DNA of 8,646 nucleotides, from the NCBI GenBank assembly GCA_900319655.1, contig ONPH01000104.1:1-8646 (forward strand), given 5' to 3'. Under the pieces are notes generated by a model that did not search any database, was not told where the DNA came from, and saw only the letters and a list, made by a program, of their open reading frames with translations. The DNA is from an uncultured Eubacteriales bacterium. GTDB taxonomy: Bacteria; Bacillota; Clostridia; Oscillospirales; Acutalibacteraceae. How positions within the stretch are numbered: the stretch's first letter is position 1; every line of letters begins with the position of its first letter. Shown here one piece after another: positions 1 through 6,728 of this stretch. A program made the translations under genes and the position numbers.

Positions 1-1016
1 GCTTTCTTGTCGGAAGCGCTCCGGCGTTTATCATCACCCACCTGATTTTGTACAAGGGCTTTACAAAGCTCTGGAAATCCGCGATTCCCTGCGGAGCGAT
101 GGTGCTTACGGTAATCGCGCTTATGGGCGTTTGCAACTACGATGTTTTCGGCTACAACAGCTTTGTTCCTGCCGAGGACGAAATCAAAACCGCAGGCTTG
201 GTTGATTTGAACAACTGCTACTGCGCCAAGACAAAGGGCGCTTTCGGGCTTGCTCAGATGGCGTCGGACGACTTCGACGACAGCACCTATATAAAGGACG
301 TAAGAAAGTTCCACAGCTCTGCGGTAAAGGTCGGAGACAGACAGTCAAACGAAAAGTTTGCTTCAATCTGGGCGAATATGCTGGTTAGCAACATTCCCTC
401 CGAGTATATGTACGACAGCTATTGCGTTGCCTACAGGCTCAACAACGGCAGGCTGGTGTTCCGCTACTACGACGCAACGCTCATGGGCGGTCTGATCGGC
501 GGAGAATATAGGGAGTACGATACCTCGGCGGCAGGAAGAATTACCGACACCGACGGGTATTTTAGGAACTACAGCTCGGTTATGAACTGCAACGCCGATA
601 AAGCCCTGTCGATTGAATTGCAGGCAGGTAATCCGTATAATTACGCCGGCAATAATATTTTCATCGCCGAGGGAGAGGATGTCAGCGCCAATCAGGCAAA
701 GGCTGATATGAAAAAGGTTATTGAAGCCTACCGCAAGGACGTTGAGGAAAACGGCACGGTGTTTGAGGATAAGGATATTGAAATGACAATGGTAGTTTGG
801 TTTGACACGTCTGACAGCTACGCCAACGCCTCTTTGACCGAAAAGCTTATGAACGAATTAAACCCGAGCAACGGAAAAGCCGACTACGCGCCGGTTTATA
901 AGAGCTATAAAAACACCGTCGCCGCGCTTAAGGAAATCGGTGTGCTTAACGCCGACGGCACAATGAACCACAAAAGCGGTTACGGCAAGAACACCAATCC
1001 GTACATATATTATTAA
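1..1016 (+). CDS. C-terminal part of a membrane protein, probable ABC-transporter permease with external domain (5' end outside window)
   Basis: The reading frame is open from the left edge (first full codon at 3) to TAA at 1014-1016, giving 337 visible residues. The TTG at 48 lies inside a membrane segment and is not a credible start, so the gene begins upstream of the window. The first visible residues form one hydrophobic helix (about codons 1-16), then a short basic loop with YKGFTKLWK, then a second helix around AMVLTVIALMGV. After that comes a long soluble region with GYNSFVPAEDEI just past the membrane, ending in many Tyr, Asn and Asp residues. From memory, this layout resembles the C-terminal domain (DUF6449-like) of YtrC/YtrD-type ABC permeases in Clostridia. 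Those genes usually lie next to a GntR-type regulator and an ATPase, neither of which is visible here. The membrane-protein call is firm, but the ABC-permease assignment is an inference. A hairpin terminator follows 9 bases after the stop, so this is the last gene of its unit. Confidence 0.6.
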   Translation, partial: FLVGSAPAFIITHLILYKGFTKLWKSAIPCGAMVLTVIALMGVCNYDVFGYNSFVPAEDEIKTAGLVDLNNCYCAKTKGAFGLAQMASDDFDDSTYIKDVRKFHSSAVKVGDRQSNEKFASIWANMLVSNIPSEYMYDSYCVAYRLNNGRLVFRYYDATLMGGLIGGEYREYDTSAAGRITDTDGYFRNYSSVMNCNADKALSIELQAGNPYNYAGNNIFIAEGEDVSANQAKADMKKVIEAYRKDVEENGTVFEDKDIEMTMVVWFDTSDSYANASLTEKLMNELNPSNGKADYAPVYKSYKNTVAALKEIGVLNADGTMNHKSGYGKNTNPYIYY

Positions 1017-1025
1017 ATGAATTTC

Positions 1026-1054
1026 AAGGGCAGCTTCGGCTGCCCTTACTTTTT
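1026..1054 (+). terminator. Intrinsic terminator after the membrane-protein gene
   Basis: A 9-bp perfect stem (1026-1034 with 1039-1047) is closed by a TTCG tetraloop and followed by TACTTTTTG. The stable C(UUCG)G-type loop and the T-run directly after it make this a textbook rho-independent terminator. It separates the upstream gene from the valS promoter about 12 bases further on. Confidence 0.93.
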
Positions 1055-1065
1055 GCGCAAAAATA

Positions 1066-1094
1066 TTGACAAAATCCGCTTTCGGTGCGATAAT
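1066..1094 (+). promoter_or_regulatory. Sigma-A-type promoter of valS
   Basis: TTGACA (1066-1071) and GATAAT (1089-1094) are separated by exactly 17 bases, matching the housekeeping-sigma consensus at 11 of 12 positions. Transcription should start near 1101, leaving a leader of only about 35 bases before the valS ATG. Confidence 0.88.
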
Positions 1095-1122
1095 ATTAAG
1101 GTATACGCAAAAGCAAGTAATT

Positions 1123-1128
1123 AAGGAG
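1123..1128 (+). promoter_or_regulatory. Ribosome binding site of valS
   Basis: AAGGAG ends 7 bases before the ATG at 1136, which is ideal spacing. It fixes the start at MAKEL and agrees with the usual N-terminus of bacterial ValRS. Confidence 0.92.
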
Positions 1129-1135
1129 TGATTTT

Positions 1136-3832
1136 ATGGCAAAGGAGCTCGCAAAGTCTTACAAGCCCTCGGATTTTGAGGACAAGATTTACGACTTCTG
1201 GATAAAAGGAAACTACTTTCACGCTGAAGTTGACAAGGACAAAAAGCCCTATACAATCGTTATGCCGCCGCCGAACATCACAGGTCAGCTGCATATCGGA
1301 CATGCGCTTGACGAAACCTTGCAGGATATTCTGATTCGCTGGAAAAGAATGTCGGGCTATTCCGCGCTTTGGGTTCCCGGCACAGACCACGCTTCAATCG
1401 CCACCGAGGCTAAAATTGTTGAGGCTATGCGTAAGGAGGGCGTTACCAAGGAGGATTTGGGACGCGAAAAATTCCTTGAGCGCGCTTGGGAATGGAAGCG
1501 CGAGTACGGCGGAAGAATTACCAAACAGCTCCGCAAACTGGGCGTTAGCTGCGACTGGAGCCGCGAGCGCTTTACAATGGACGAGGGCTGCTCGGAAGCC
1601 GTTAACGAGGTATTTGTAAAGCTCTACAACGAGGGAAAAATCTACCGCGGAAACCGTATGGTTAACTGGTGTCCGCACTGCAATACCTCAATTTCCGACG
1701 CGGAGGTTGAGTATGAGGAACAGCACGGCCACTTCTGGCACATTCTCTACAAGGTTCAGGAGACAGGCGAGTTCCTTGAAATCGCGACAACCCGTCCCGA
1801 GACGATGCTCGGCGATACCGCCGTTGCAATCAACAAGGACGACGAAAGATATAAGCACCTGCACGGCTGCCACGTAATTTTGCCGCTGCTCGACAAGGTA
1901 ATTCCGATTGTCTGCGACGAGCACGCCGATATGGAAAAGGGAACGGGCGTTGTAAAAATCACTCCTGCCCACGACCCGAACGACTACGAGGTTGGCCGGC
2001 GCTGCAGTCTGCCGATTGTCCGCGTGTTCACCTACGACGGTCATATGACAGGCGCAGAGGACGTTAAGGCTTATGAGGAGCTTAAGGCGAAGGGCAATCT
2101 TGCCGAAAACGAGCCCGAGGTTCTCGACTGCGGCAAGTACGCAGGTATGACGACCTCCGAGGCGAGAAAGGCGATTGTCGACGACCTAACGGCTCTCGGC
2201 CAGCTCAAAGAGGTTAAAGACCATACCCACGACGTAGGAACCTGCTACCGCTGTCACACAACCATCGAGCCGATGGTTTCAAAGCAGTGGTTCGTAAGGA
2301 TGGAGCCGCTCGCAAAGCCTGCTATCAAGGCGGTTAGGGAAAAGAAAACCAAGTTTGTTCCCGAGCGTTTTGAAAAGGTATATTTTAACTGGATGGAAAA
2401 CATCAGAGACTGGTGTATTTCACGTCAGCTCTGGTGGGGACACCGTATTCCTGCCTACTACTGCGACGAGTGCGGAGAGGTTACCGTAAGCAAGGACGAG
2501 GTAACAGTTTGCCCGAAGTGCGGCTGTACTCATATGCACAGGGACGAGGACACCCTCGACACATGGTTCAGCTCGGCGCTCTGGCCGTTTTCAACTCTCG
2601 GCTGGCCCGAAAAAACCGAGGATTTCGAGTATTTCTACCCGACAAACACCCTCGTTACGGGCTATGACATCATCTTCTTCTGGGTTTCGAGAATGATTTT
2701 CTCTGCCCTTGAATACACCGGAAAGGTTCCGTTTGACACTGTATTTATCCACGGTATTGTCCGCGACGAGCAGGGCAGAAAAATGTCCAAGTCGCTCGGC
2801 AACGGCGTTGATCCGCTCGAGGTTATCGAGAAGTACGGCGCCGACGCGCTCAGGTTTTTGCTCGTGACGGGCAACTCACCCGGAAACGACATCCGCTACT
2901 CCGAAAAGCGAATTGAGGCTTGCTCGAACTTCGCGAACAAGCTCTGGAACGCCGCGCGCTTTGTTCATATGAACATCGACGACCACGAGGTTAAAAACGA
3001 GCTTCCCGAGGAGCTCCACACCGAGGACAAGTGGATACTCTCAACCCTCAACAATGTGGCGAAAGAGGTCGATGAAAACCTCGAAAAGTTCGAGCTCGGA
3101 ATCGCGGTGCAGAAGGTCTACGAGTTTATTTGGGACTGCTACTGCGACTGGTACATTGAGCTTGTTAAGGCTCGCCTGTTCAACGACGCCGACGATTCTT
3201 ATATCGCCGCCGAGCAGGTACTGCTCTATGTTCTCGACCAGATTTTGAGACTGCTTCATCCGTTTATGCCCTACGTTACCGAGGAAATCTGGCAGACCAT
3301 CCCCCACGAGGGCGAGACGGTTATGCTCAGCGAATATCCCACCTACAAGCCCGAGCTTGACTTCCCCGAGGAGGAGGCTGAGATGCGCCGCGTTATGGAG
3401 GCAATCCGCGCAATCCGTAACCGCCGCAGCGAGATGAATGTTCCGCCGTCGAGAAAGGCGAAGGTTTATGTTGCGACTAAGTTCGCTGACACCTTCAAAA
3501 ACGGCAGCGCGTTTATCGAAAAGCTCGCTTCCGCAAACGGCGTTGAGGTTGCCGATAACTTTGACATCGACGGTGCGGTTACCGTAGTTACCGCCGACGC
3601 CAAGATTTACATCCCTATGGACGAGCTTGTTGATAAAAAGGCTGAGCTTGAAAGGCTCGGCAAGGAGCTGGCGGCTGTTGAAAAGCGCCTTGCTCAGAGC
3701 GAGGGCAAGCTGAACAACCAGGGCTTTGTATCAAAGGCGCCTGCCGCGGTAATCGAAAAGGTTAAGGGACAGGCAGCAAAGGAACGCGAAAAAATCGCGC
3801 TTATTAAAGCCGCAATCGACGCGCTCAACTGA
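1136..3832 (+). CDS. valS: Valyl-tRNA synthetase
   Basis: This cytoplasmic class I aminoacyl-tRNA synthetase (EC 6.1.1.9) joins valine to tRNA-Val using ATP and hydrolyses mischarged Thr-tRNA-Val in an inserted editing domain. The 898 residues match the family length of about 880-950. Motifs occur in the expected order: PPPNITGQLHIGHAL with the HIGH signature at 53-56; a Cys pair CPHC at 179-182; the editing-domain motif ATTRPETMLGD at 217-227; a Cys pair at 370/373; the WCISRQLWWGHRIP block at 427-439; a zinc-ribbon-like Cys cluster at 443/446 and 459/462; DTWFSS at 475-480; and KMSKS at 550-554. The anticodon-binding helical domain follows (about 620-770). The last about 70 residues, rich in Lys, Glu and Ala, form the C-terminal coiled coil that contacts tRNA. 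No essential motif is missing and the frame is intact. It has its own promoter and terminator and so is probably monocistronic. The leader is too short for a tRNA-sensing T-box. Confidence 0.98.
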   Translation: MAKELAKSYKPSDFEDKIYDFWIKGNYFHAEVDKDKKPYTIVMPPPNITGQLHIGHALDETLQDILIRWKRMSGYSALWVPGTDHASIATEAKIVEAMRKEGVTKEDLGREKFLERAWEWKREYGGRITKQLRKLGVSCDWSRERFTMDEGCSEAVNEVFVKLYNEGKIYRGNRMVNWCPHCNTSISDAEVEYEEQHGHFWHILYKVQETGEFLEIATTRPETMLGDTAVAINKDDERYKHLHGCHVILPLLDKVIPIVCDEHADMEKGTGVVKITPAHDPNDYEVGRRCSLPIVRVFTYDGHMTGAEDVKAYEELKAKGNLAENEPEVLDCGKYAGMTTSEARKAIVDDLTALGQLKEVKDHTHDVGTCYRCHTTIEPMVSKQWFVRMEPLAKPAIKAVREKKTKFVPERFEKVYFNWMENIRDWCISRQLWWGHRIPAYYCDECGEVTVSKDEVTVCPKCGCTHMHRDEDTLDTWFSSALWPFSTLGWPEKTEDFEYFYPTNTLVTGYDIIFFWVSRMIFSALEYTGKVPFDTVFIHGIVRDEQGRKMSKSLGNGVDPLEVIEKYGADALRFLLVTGNSPGNDIRYSEKRIEACSNFANKLWNAARFVHMNIDDHEVKNELPEELHTEDKWILSTLNNVAKEVDENLEKFELGIAVQKVYEFIWDCYCDWYIELVKARLFNDADDSYIAAEQVLLYVLDQILRLLHPFMPYVTEEIWQTIPHEGETVMLSEYPTYKPELDFPEEEAEMRRVMEAIRAIRNRRSEMNVPPSRKAKVYVATKFADTFKNGSAFIEKLASANGVEVADNFDIDGAVTVVTADAKIYIPMDELVDKKAELERLGKELAAVEKRLAQSEGKLNNQGFVSKAPAAVIEKVKGQAAKEREKIALIKAAIDALN

Positions 3833-3848
3833 TAATTTAAAACATTAA

Positions 3849-3892
3849 AAAACGCTGTTGTTTTATGATAATACATAGAACAACAGCGTTTT
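3849..3892 (+). terminator. Terminator after valS
   Basis: A 14-bp perfect inverted repeat (3849-3862 with 3879-3892) has AAAACGCTGTTGTT as its left arm and a 16-base A/T-rich loop. The right arm ends in TTTT and is followed by GATTGTTT. The base of the stem is A:T, so on either strand the RNA ends in U residues and it could work both ways. It sits 17 bases after the valS stop. Confidence 0.8.
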
Positions 3893-3928
3893 GATTGTTT
3901 ATAAAACATAAAAAGTATATAAAAATTG

Positions 3929-3957
3929 TTGACATAGAGTCACTAAAGCTATATAAT
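3929..3957 (+). promoter_or_regulatory. Perfect-consensus promoter of the secreted fibronectin-repeat gene
   Basis: TTGACA (3929-3934), a 17-base spacer and TATAAT (3952-3957) give a 12/12 match to the housekeeping-sigma consensus. The 25 or so bases upstream (3901-3928) are almost all A and T, with A-tracts like an UP element. Transcription would start near 3964, about 23 bases before the ATG at 3987. This is the strongest-looking promoter in the window. Confidence 0.88.
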
Positions 3958-3972
3958 TATGATATAAAATTC

Positions 3973-3981
3973 AAGGAGGAG
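3973..3981 (+). promoter_or_regulatory. Strong ribosome binding site pointing to ATG 3987, not GTG 4001
   Basis: AAGGAGGAG is a near-perfect anti-16S match whose core ends about 6-7 bases before the ATG at 3987, which is optimal. The GTG at 4001 that opens the long frame lies about 20 bases away, too far for normal initiation. The site therefore chooses the ATG whose frame stops after five codons. Confidence 0.85.
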
Positions 3982-3986
3982 ATTTT

Positions 3987-4004
3987 ATGAAAAAGATACA
4001 GTGA
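3987..4004 (+). other. Start codon with five-codon frame (MKKIQ-stop): apparent -1 frame break at the start of the next gene
   Basis: The ATG at 3987 is followed by a run of five A residues, and the frame ends at TGA 4002-4004 after M-K-K-I-Q. If the A-run had six residues, translation would read M-K-K-D-T-V-I-I-A-A and pass directly into the signal peptide and long frame that follows. This strongly suggests that the true gene starts here and that one base is missing. The cause could be a real mutation, homopolymer slippage, or a sequencing or assembly error. The TGA overlaps a GTG (GTGA, 4001-4004), so stop-restart reinitiation is a second possibility. Confidence 0.75.
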
Positions 4005-5647
4005 TTATAGCAGCGGCAATCATAGCCGGTGTGGCGGTTATTGCTCCCATAACGGTAAGCGCTGAGTCATATGATTGGAAGAGTGCGTATATTGATCAGG
4101 TAGACACAAGAAGAGAGTTTATGAGCGACAGCGGCTGGTTCCGTCTGTATGATTTTGATAAGAACGGTATTCCGGAAATGATTTGGAATTCAGGTTATGG
4201 TTTGTCAGGCGGCGAAGTCGAAACATTTTATGATGATGAAATTTCCGGAATTTCGTTCGGCGGCGACGGCAGAATTATGATTCTTAATGATATGTTTTAT
4301 GTTTCTTCCGGCAGACAGGGATACTATAGAGATAAGGTTTATAAAATTAACGGTACAGGCAGAGTGATATTTGACGGTTATATGCAAGCTAATACGCCTA
4401 ATTTCCAGGCTATAAACGACAACTATTTTAAATTTTACATAGCTGATGGTAATAATTATAAGCAGGTTAAGCTTGCCGAATATAATAAAAGACTTGGTTC
4501 TGTTTTTAACCAGAGTAAAGCAACAAAACTTACAAGGTCGAACTGTTGCAATGCAGATCAGGTAATAAGTGCGATAAAGAACTATTCAATTCCGTTTGGT
4601 GCGATAAACGTTGCTCTTGCGAATAACGCTCAGGGAATTTACGCAAGTTGGAACAAGTCTCCTTACGCAGCACGATATAATGTTTTTTATAAAAAATCAA
4701 GCGATTCCGGCTGGTCGTCTTTTTCTACAGCAAATAACTTTACGCAGTTCAGCAATATTGTATCCGGTGGTCAGTATTATGTCCAGGTTCAACCTGTAGC
4801 AGCGTGCGGAGATAAGGGTGGATTCTCTAAGCTCAAGGGAATGACTTATGTAGCTCAGCCCGTTATAACAAGCCTTACCTACAACGGAAGCAACACCTTA
4901 AAGTGGAACGCTGTCGGCGGAGCTAACAAGTACCAAATTGCAAGGCTTAAATCCGGCGACAAGGCGTACACCTACTTTACAACTACTAAAAATTCATTTA
5001 CCGAATCCGCAGTGGGCGGTGTTGCTTATACCTATCAGGTCAGGGCTATGTACGCTACCGCTAACAGCGGAACAGCCTACGGCGCGTGGTCGTCCGCAAA
5101 GTCGGTTGCCACTCTTGTAGCGCCTACGGTTACGCTTTCAAACCAGGCGAACGCGGTTATGGTAAAGTGGAACGCAATCAGGGGCACAAAAAAGTATATC
5201 ATTTACTTTAAGTCTGTCGAAGAGTCCGCTTGGAAAACCGCTGCTACCACGAACACCTCGCTCCCGATTACCGGAGTAAAATCGGGCACAAATTATTATG
5301 TTCAGGTTCGCCCGATCGGCAGCACGGTCAACGGCCCGTTCTCAGCGCCTAAGAATATTATCCATATCACAACGATAAAGCCTACGCTGAAAATTACCCC
5401 AAAAGGCAGCGGCGTCCTCTTTGAATGGAATGCTTTTAGGGACGCGACGGCGTACAGATTATATCTCAAATCCGAGAATGACAGCAAATGGTCCTCGATG
5501 ACTGCCTATCAGACATACTATCAAATCGCCGGCTTGGAAAACGGAAAGTACTATGCTCAGGTTCAGCCGATTTTCAACGGAAATCCCGGCGCTTATTCCC
5601 CGGTAGTTTCGTTTGTTTATGAACTAAAGTTCCCCGACCTGCACTGA
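4001..5647 (+). CDS. Secreted protein with four fibronectin-III-like repeats (start region frame-broken)
   Basis: The long frame encodes 548 residues from GTG 4001, or about 553 if the frame from ATG 3987 is restored. It opens with a hydrophobic core (IIAAAIIAGVAVIAPITVSA) ending in an A-x-A-like cleavage site before ESYDW. With the restored MKKDT it is a complete signal peptide of about 26 residues, so the product is probably exported. Residues about 22-198 form an N-terminal domain I do not recognise. It contains DFDKNGIPE (51-59), which resembles the D-x-D-x-N-G calcium loop seen in many secreted clostridial proteins. Four fibronectin-III-like units of about 85 residues follow (about 200-283, 285-372, 373-457, 458-541). 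Each has a W-N/K core Trp and a YYVQVQP-like strand (259, 343, 432, 517). No catalytic motif, LPXTG anchor, dockerin pair or S-layer domain is seen. A role in surface adhesion or carbohydrate binding is possible but unproven. It is a single gene between two terminators. Confidence 0.85.
   Translation: MIIAAAIIAGVAVIAPITVSAESYDWKSAYIDQVDTRREFMSDSGWFRLYDFDKNGIPEMIWNSGYGLSGGEVETFYDDEISGISFGGDGRIMILNDMFYVSSGRQGYYRDKVYKINGTGRVIFDGYMQANTPNFQAINDNYFKFYIADGNNYKQVKLAEYNKRLGSVFNQSKATKLTRSNCCNADQVISAIKNYSIPFGAINVALANNAQGIYASWNKSPYAARYNVFYKKSSDSGWSSFSTANNFTQFSNIVSGGQYYVQVQPVAACGDKGGFSKLKGMTYVAQPVITSLTYNGSNTLKWNAVGGANKYQIARLKSGDKAYTYFTTTKNSFTESAVGGVAYTYQVRAMYATANSGTAYGAWSSAKSVATLVAPTVTLSNQANAVMVKWNAIRGTKKYIIYFKSVEESAWKTAATTNTSLPITGVKSGTNYYVQVRPIGSTVNGPFSAPKNIIHITTIKPTLKITPKGSGVLFEWNAFRDATAYRLYLKSENDSKWSSMTAYQTYYQIAGLENGKYYAQVQPIFNGNPGAYSPVVSFVYELKFPDLH
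4598..5623 (+). repeat. Four diverged fibronectin-III-like coding repeats
   Basis: Units at about 4598-4849, 4853-5116, 5117-5371 and 5372-5623 each encode a beta-strand pattern. This is a core Trp (SWN, KWN, KWN, EWN), then Y-x-V/I/L with Y/K, an A/S-W around the middle, a G-x-x-Y, and YYVQVQP, YTYQVRA, YYVQVRP or YYAQVQP near the end. The repeats are conserved in protein pattern but much less so in DNA, so they are old duplications. Unit boundaries are approximate. Confidence 0.75.
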
Positions 5648-5657
5648 TAAAAAATAC

Positions 5658-5685
5658 GGCACACAGCAAATCAACGCTGTGTGCC
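5658..5685. terminator. Bidirectional terminator between convergent genes
   Basis: A 10-bp perfect stem, GGCACACAGC (5658-5667) with GCTGTGTGCC (5676-5685), encloses an 8-base loop. On the + strand it is followed by TTTTGTCTGTCTT. On the minus strand the stem is followed by GTA and six T residues (A-run 5649-5654). It lies between the stop at 5647 and the end of the convergent gene at 5697, so it can end both transcripts. Confidence 0.9.
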
Positions 5686-5696
5686 TTTTGTCTGTC

Positions 5697-6608
5697 TTAT
5701 TTTAATTCAAGCTCGTAGTATACCGAGCTGTTTTCGGGATTTGCCACGGTGTAGTTTTCGAACCTTACATAAAGCTTGTTGACGGTATTTTTAACGTCAA
5801 AATATACTACCTGAGTGGCGGTTTTTCCGCTCTCAATCGGCTGATACTGCTCTCCGCCGTAGTCGGTGTAAAGGTACTCGAGCTCGGGCTCGGGAAGGTA
5901 GGTCAGCTCTCTGCCCAGTCCGTCGTAAAAGCAGGGGCAAAGGTCGGGGAAGGAGCCCTCGGTCGGCCGTGAGTTCTTAAACTCTATCGTCATTGCATAG
6001 CGGTTAAAATCAGGATTTACGGGCTTGTTTGAGGTTTGCTTTTCAAGCTTTGTAACCGTTGCTGTTCCGCAGCCGTAAACTTCGAAGCTATCCCCGATTT
6101 TATGAGCGTTTATGCCGGAGATATCAATTGTTGCCGGGTCGGCGGTTTCGTATTGATAATCGTACACATCGTTGTAATACGGCGTTTGAGAATTGAAAAC
6201 GTCAAAAACGCTTTTCGGGGTGAACTGAGAGATTATTGCGATAACAATTCCGGCGGCAATCACCGTTGCCACAATGCAGATTAACACGATGATACCCGGC
6301 CTTACGCCCTTTTTAGGCGTTGCGGCAGGGAGCGGCGGAATGTTCGGCGCAGGATTGTACTGAGGAGCCGGTTGATTTTGATTATTGTAACCGCCTGCAG
6401 GTGCTTGGTACTGCTGCGGCGGCGCGGTGTAGGGGTTTTGCGGAGCGGTGGGTGCGGTGTAGGGATTTTGCTGAGCAGGCTGAGGCTGCGGTGGTATATT
6501 TTGAGGATTTACGGGCGGTTCCTGATTTTGGACAGGAGATATCTGATGTCCGCAAATAGGGCAAACCGTGTTGTTTTCGGCGTCAAAGCCGCAGTTTGTA
6601 CATTTCAT
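5697..6608 (-). CDS. Zinc-ribbon, Pro/Gln-rich, single-pass membrane protein with DUF4352-like external domain
   Basis: The 303-residue protein begins with a four-Cys zinc ribbon (C3-x2-C6, C16-x2-C19, ending CGHQI). Residues about 24-98 are a low-complexity linker rich in Pro, Gln, Asn and Tyr that contains a repeated QNPYTAP (47-53 and 57-63). A single hydrophobic helix (about 105-127) follows Lys/Arg residues, which predicts the zinc ribbon inside the cell and the rest outside. The external part (about 168-285) runs from IGDSFEVYG through TVTKLEK and TIEFKNSR to ESGKTATQVVYFDV, which is reminiscent of the Ig-like DUF4352/MPT63 fold. It carries three Cys (180, 224, 226). The start is fixed by AGGTGA 4 bases upstream of the ATG. 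It is divergent from the YdcF-like gene and probably transcribed alone. Function is unknown. The architecture suggests an envelope-sensing or scaffold role, which is inference only. Confidence 0.88.
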   Translation of the reverse strand: MKCTNCGFDAENNTVCPICGHQISPVQNQEPPVNPQNIPPQPQPAQQNPYTAPTAPQNPYTAPPQQYQAPAGGYNNQNQPAPQYNPAPNIPPLPAATPKKGVRPGIIVLICIVATVIAAGIVIAIISQFTPKSVFDVFNSQTPYYNDVYDYQYETADPATIDISGINAHKIGDSFEVYGCGTATVTKLEKQTSNKPVNPDFNRYAMTIEFKNSRPTEGSFPDLCPCFYDGLGRELTYLPEPELEYLYTDYGGEQYQPIESGKTATQVVYFDVKNTVNKLYVRFENYTVANPENSSVYYELELK

Positions 6609-6612
6609 AAAA

Positions 6613-6618
6613 TCACCT
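6613..6618 (-). promoter_or_regulatory. Ribosome binding site of the zinc-ribbon membrane-protein gene
   Basis: The minus strand reads GAGGTGATTTTATG, placing AGGTGA 4 bases (and the AGG core about 7 bases) before the ATG at 6608. No alternative in-frame start competes with it. Confidence 0.8.
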
Positions 6619-6636
6619 CGCGGAATTTATACTAAT

Positions 6637-6665
6637 ATACTAATCCATTTAGTACAAAAAGTCAA
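6637..6665 (-). promoter_or_regulatory. Likely promoter of the zinc-ribbon membrane-protein gene
   Basis: On the minus strand, TTGACT (6665-6660) and TAGTAT (6642-6637) are 17 bases apart, with an A/T-rich region upstream. The predicted transcript would start near 6630, about 20 bases before the ATG at 6608. The -35 is strong and the -10 matches at 4 of 6 positions. Confidence 0.65.
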
Positions 6666-6699
6666 TACAATTAATAATATTTGTTGAGTATATTGTTTG

Positions 6700-6728
6700 T
6701 TGAATAATGTCGTACTTTGCGGTATAAT
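6700..6728 (+). promoter_or_regulatory. Promoter of the YdcF-family gene
   Basis: TTGAAT (6700-6705) and a perfect TATAAT (6723-6728) are 17 bases apart. The transcript should start near 6735, only about 13 bases before the ATG at 6748. This rules out the upstream in-frame TTG at 6697 as the start, because it lies within the promoter. Confidence 0.75.

Noticed and set aside
1017..1135. T-box or other riboswitch upstream of valS
   Set aside because: The gap is only 119 bases and holds a terminator, a promoter and the ribosome binding site. No specifier loop or T-box sequence is present.
1121..2044. Minus-strand open frames opposite valS
   Set aside because: They are antisense shadows of a conserved synthetase gene with no ribosome binding sites, promoters or recognisable products.
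4150..4190. Dockerin module suggested by the DFDKNG motif
   Set aside because: A dockerin needs two paired calcium-binding repeats, and only one loop is seen, far from the C-terminus.
6036..6635. Several + strand open frames opposite the zinc-ribbon gene
   Set aside because: They arise from the low-complexity Pro/Gln coding stretch read in reverse. The minus-strand frame has a zinc ribbon, a membrane helix and a good start site.
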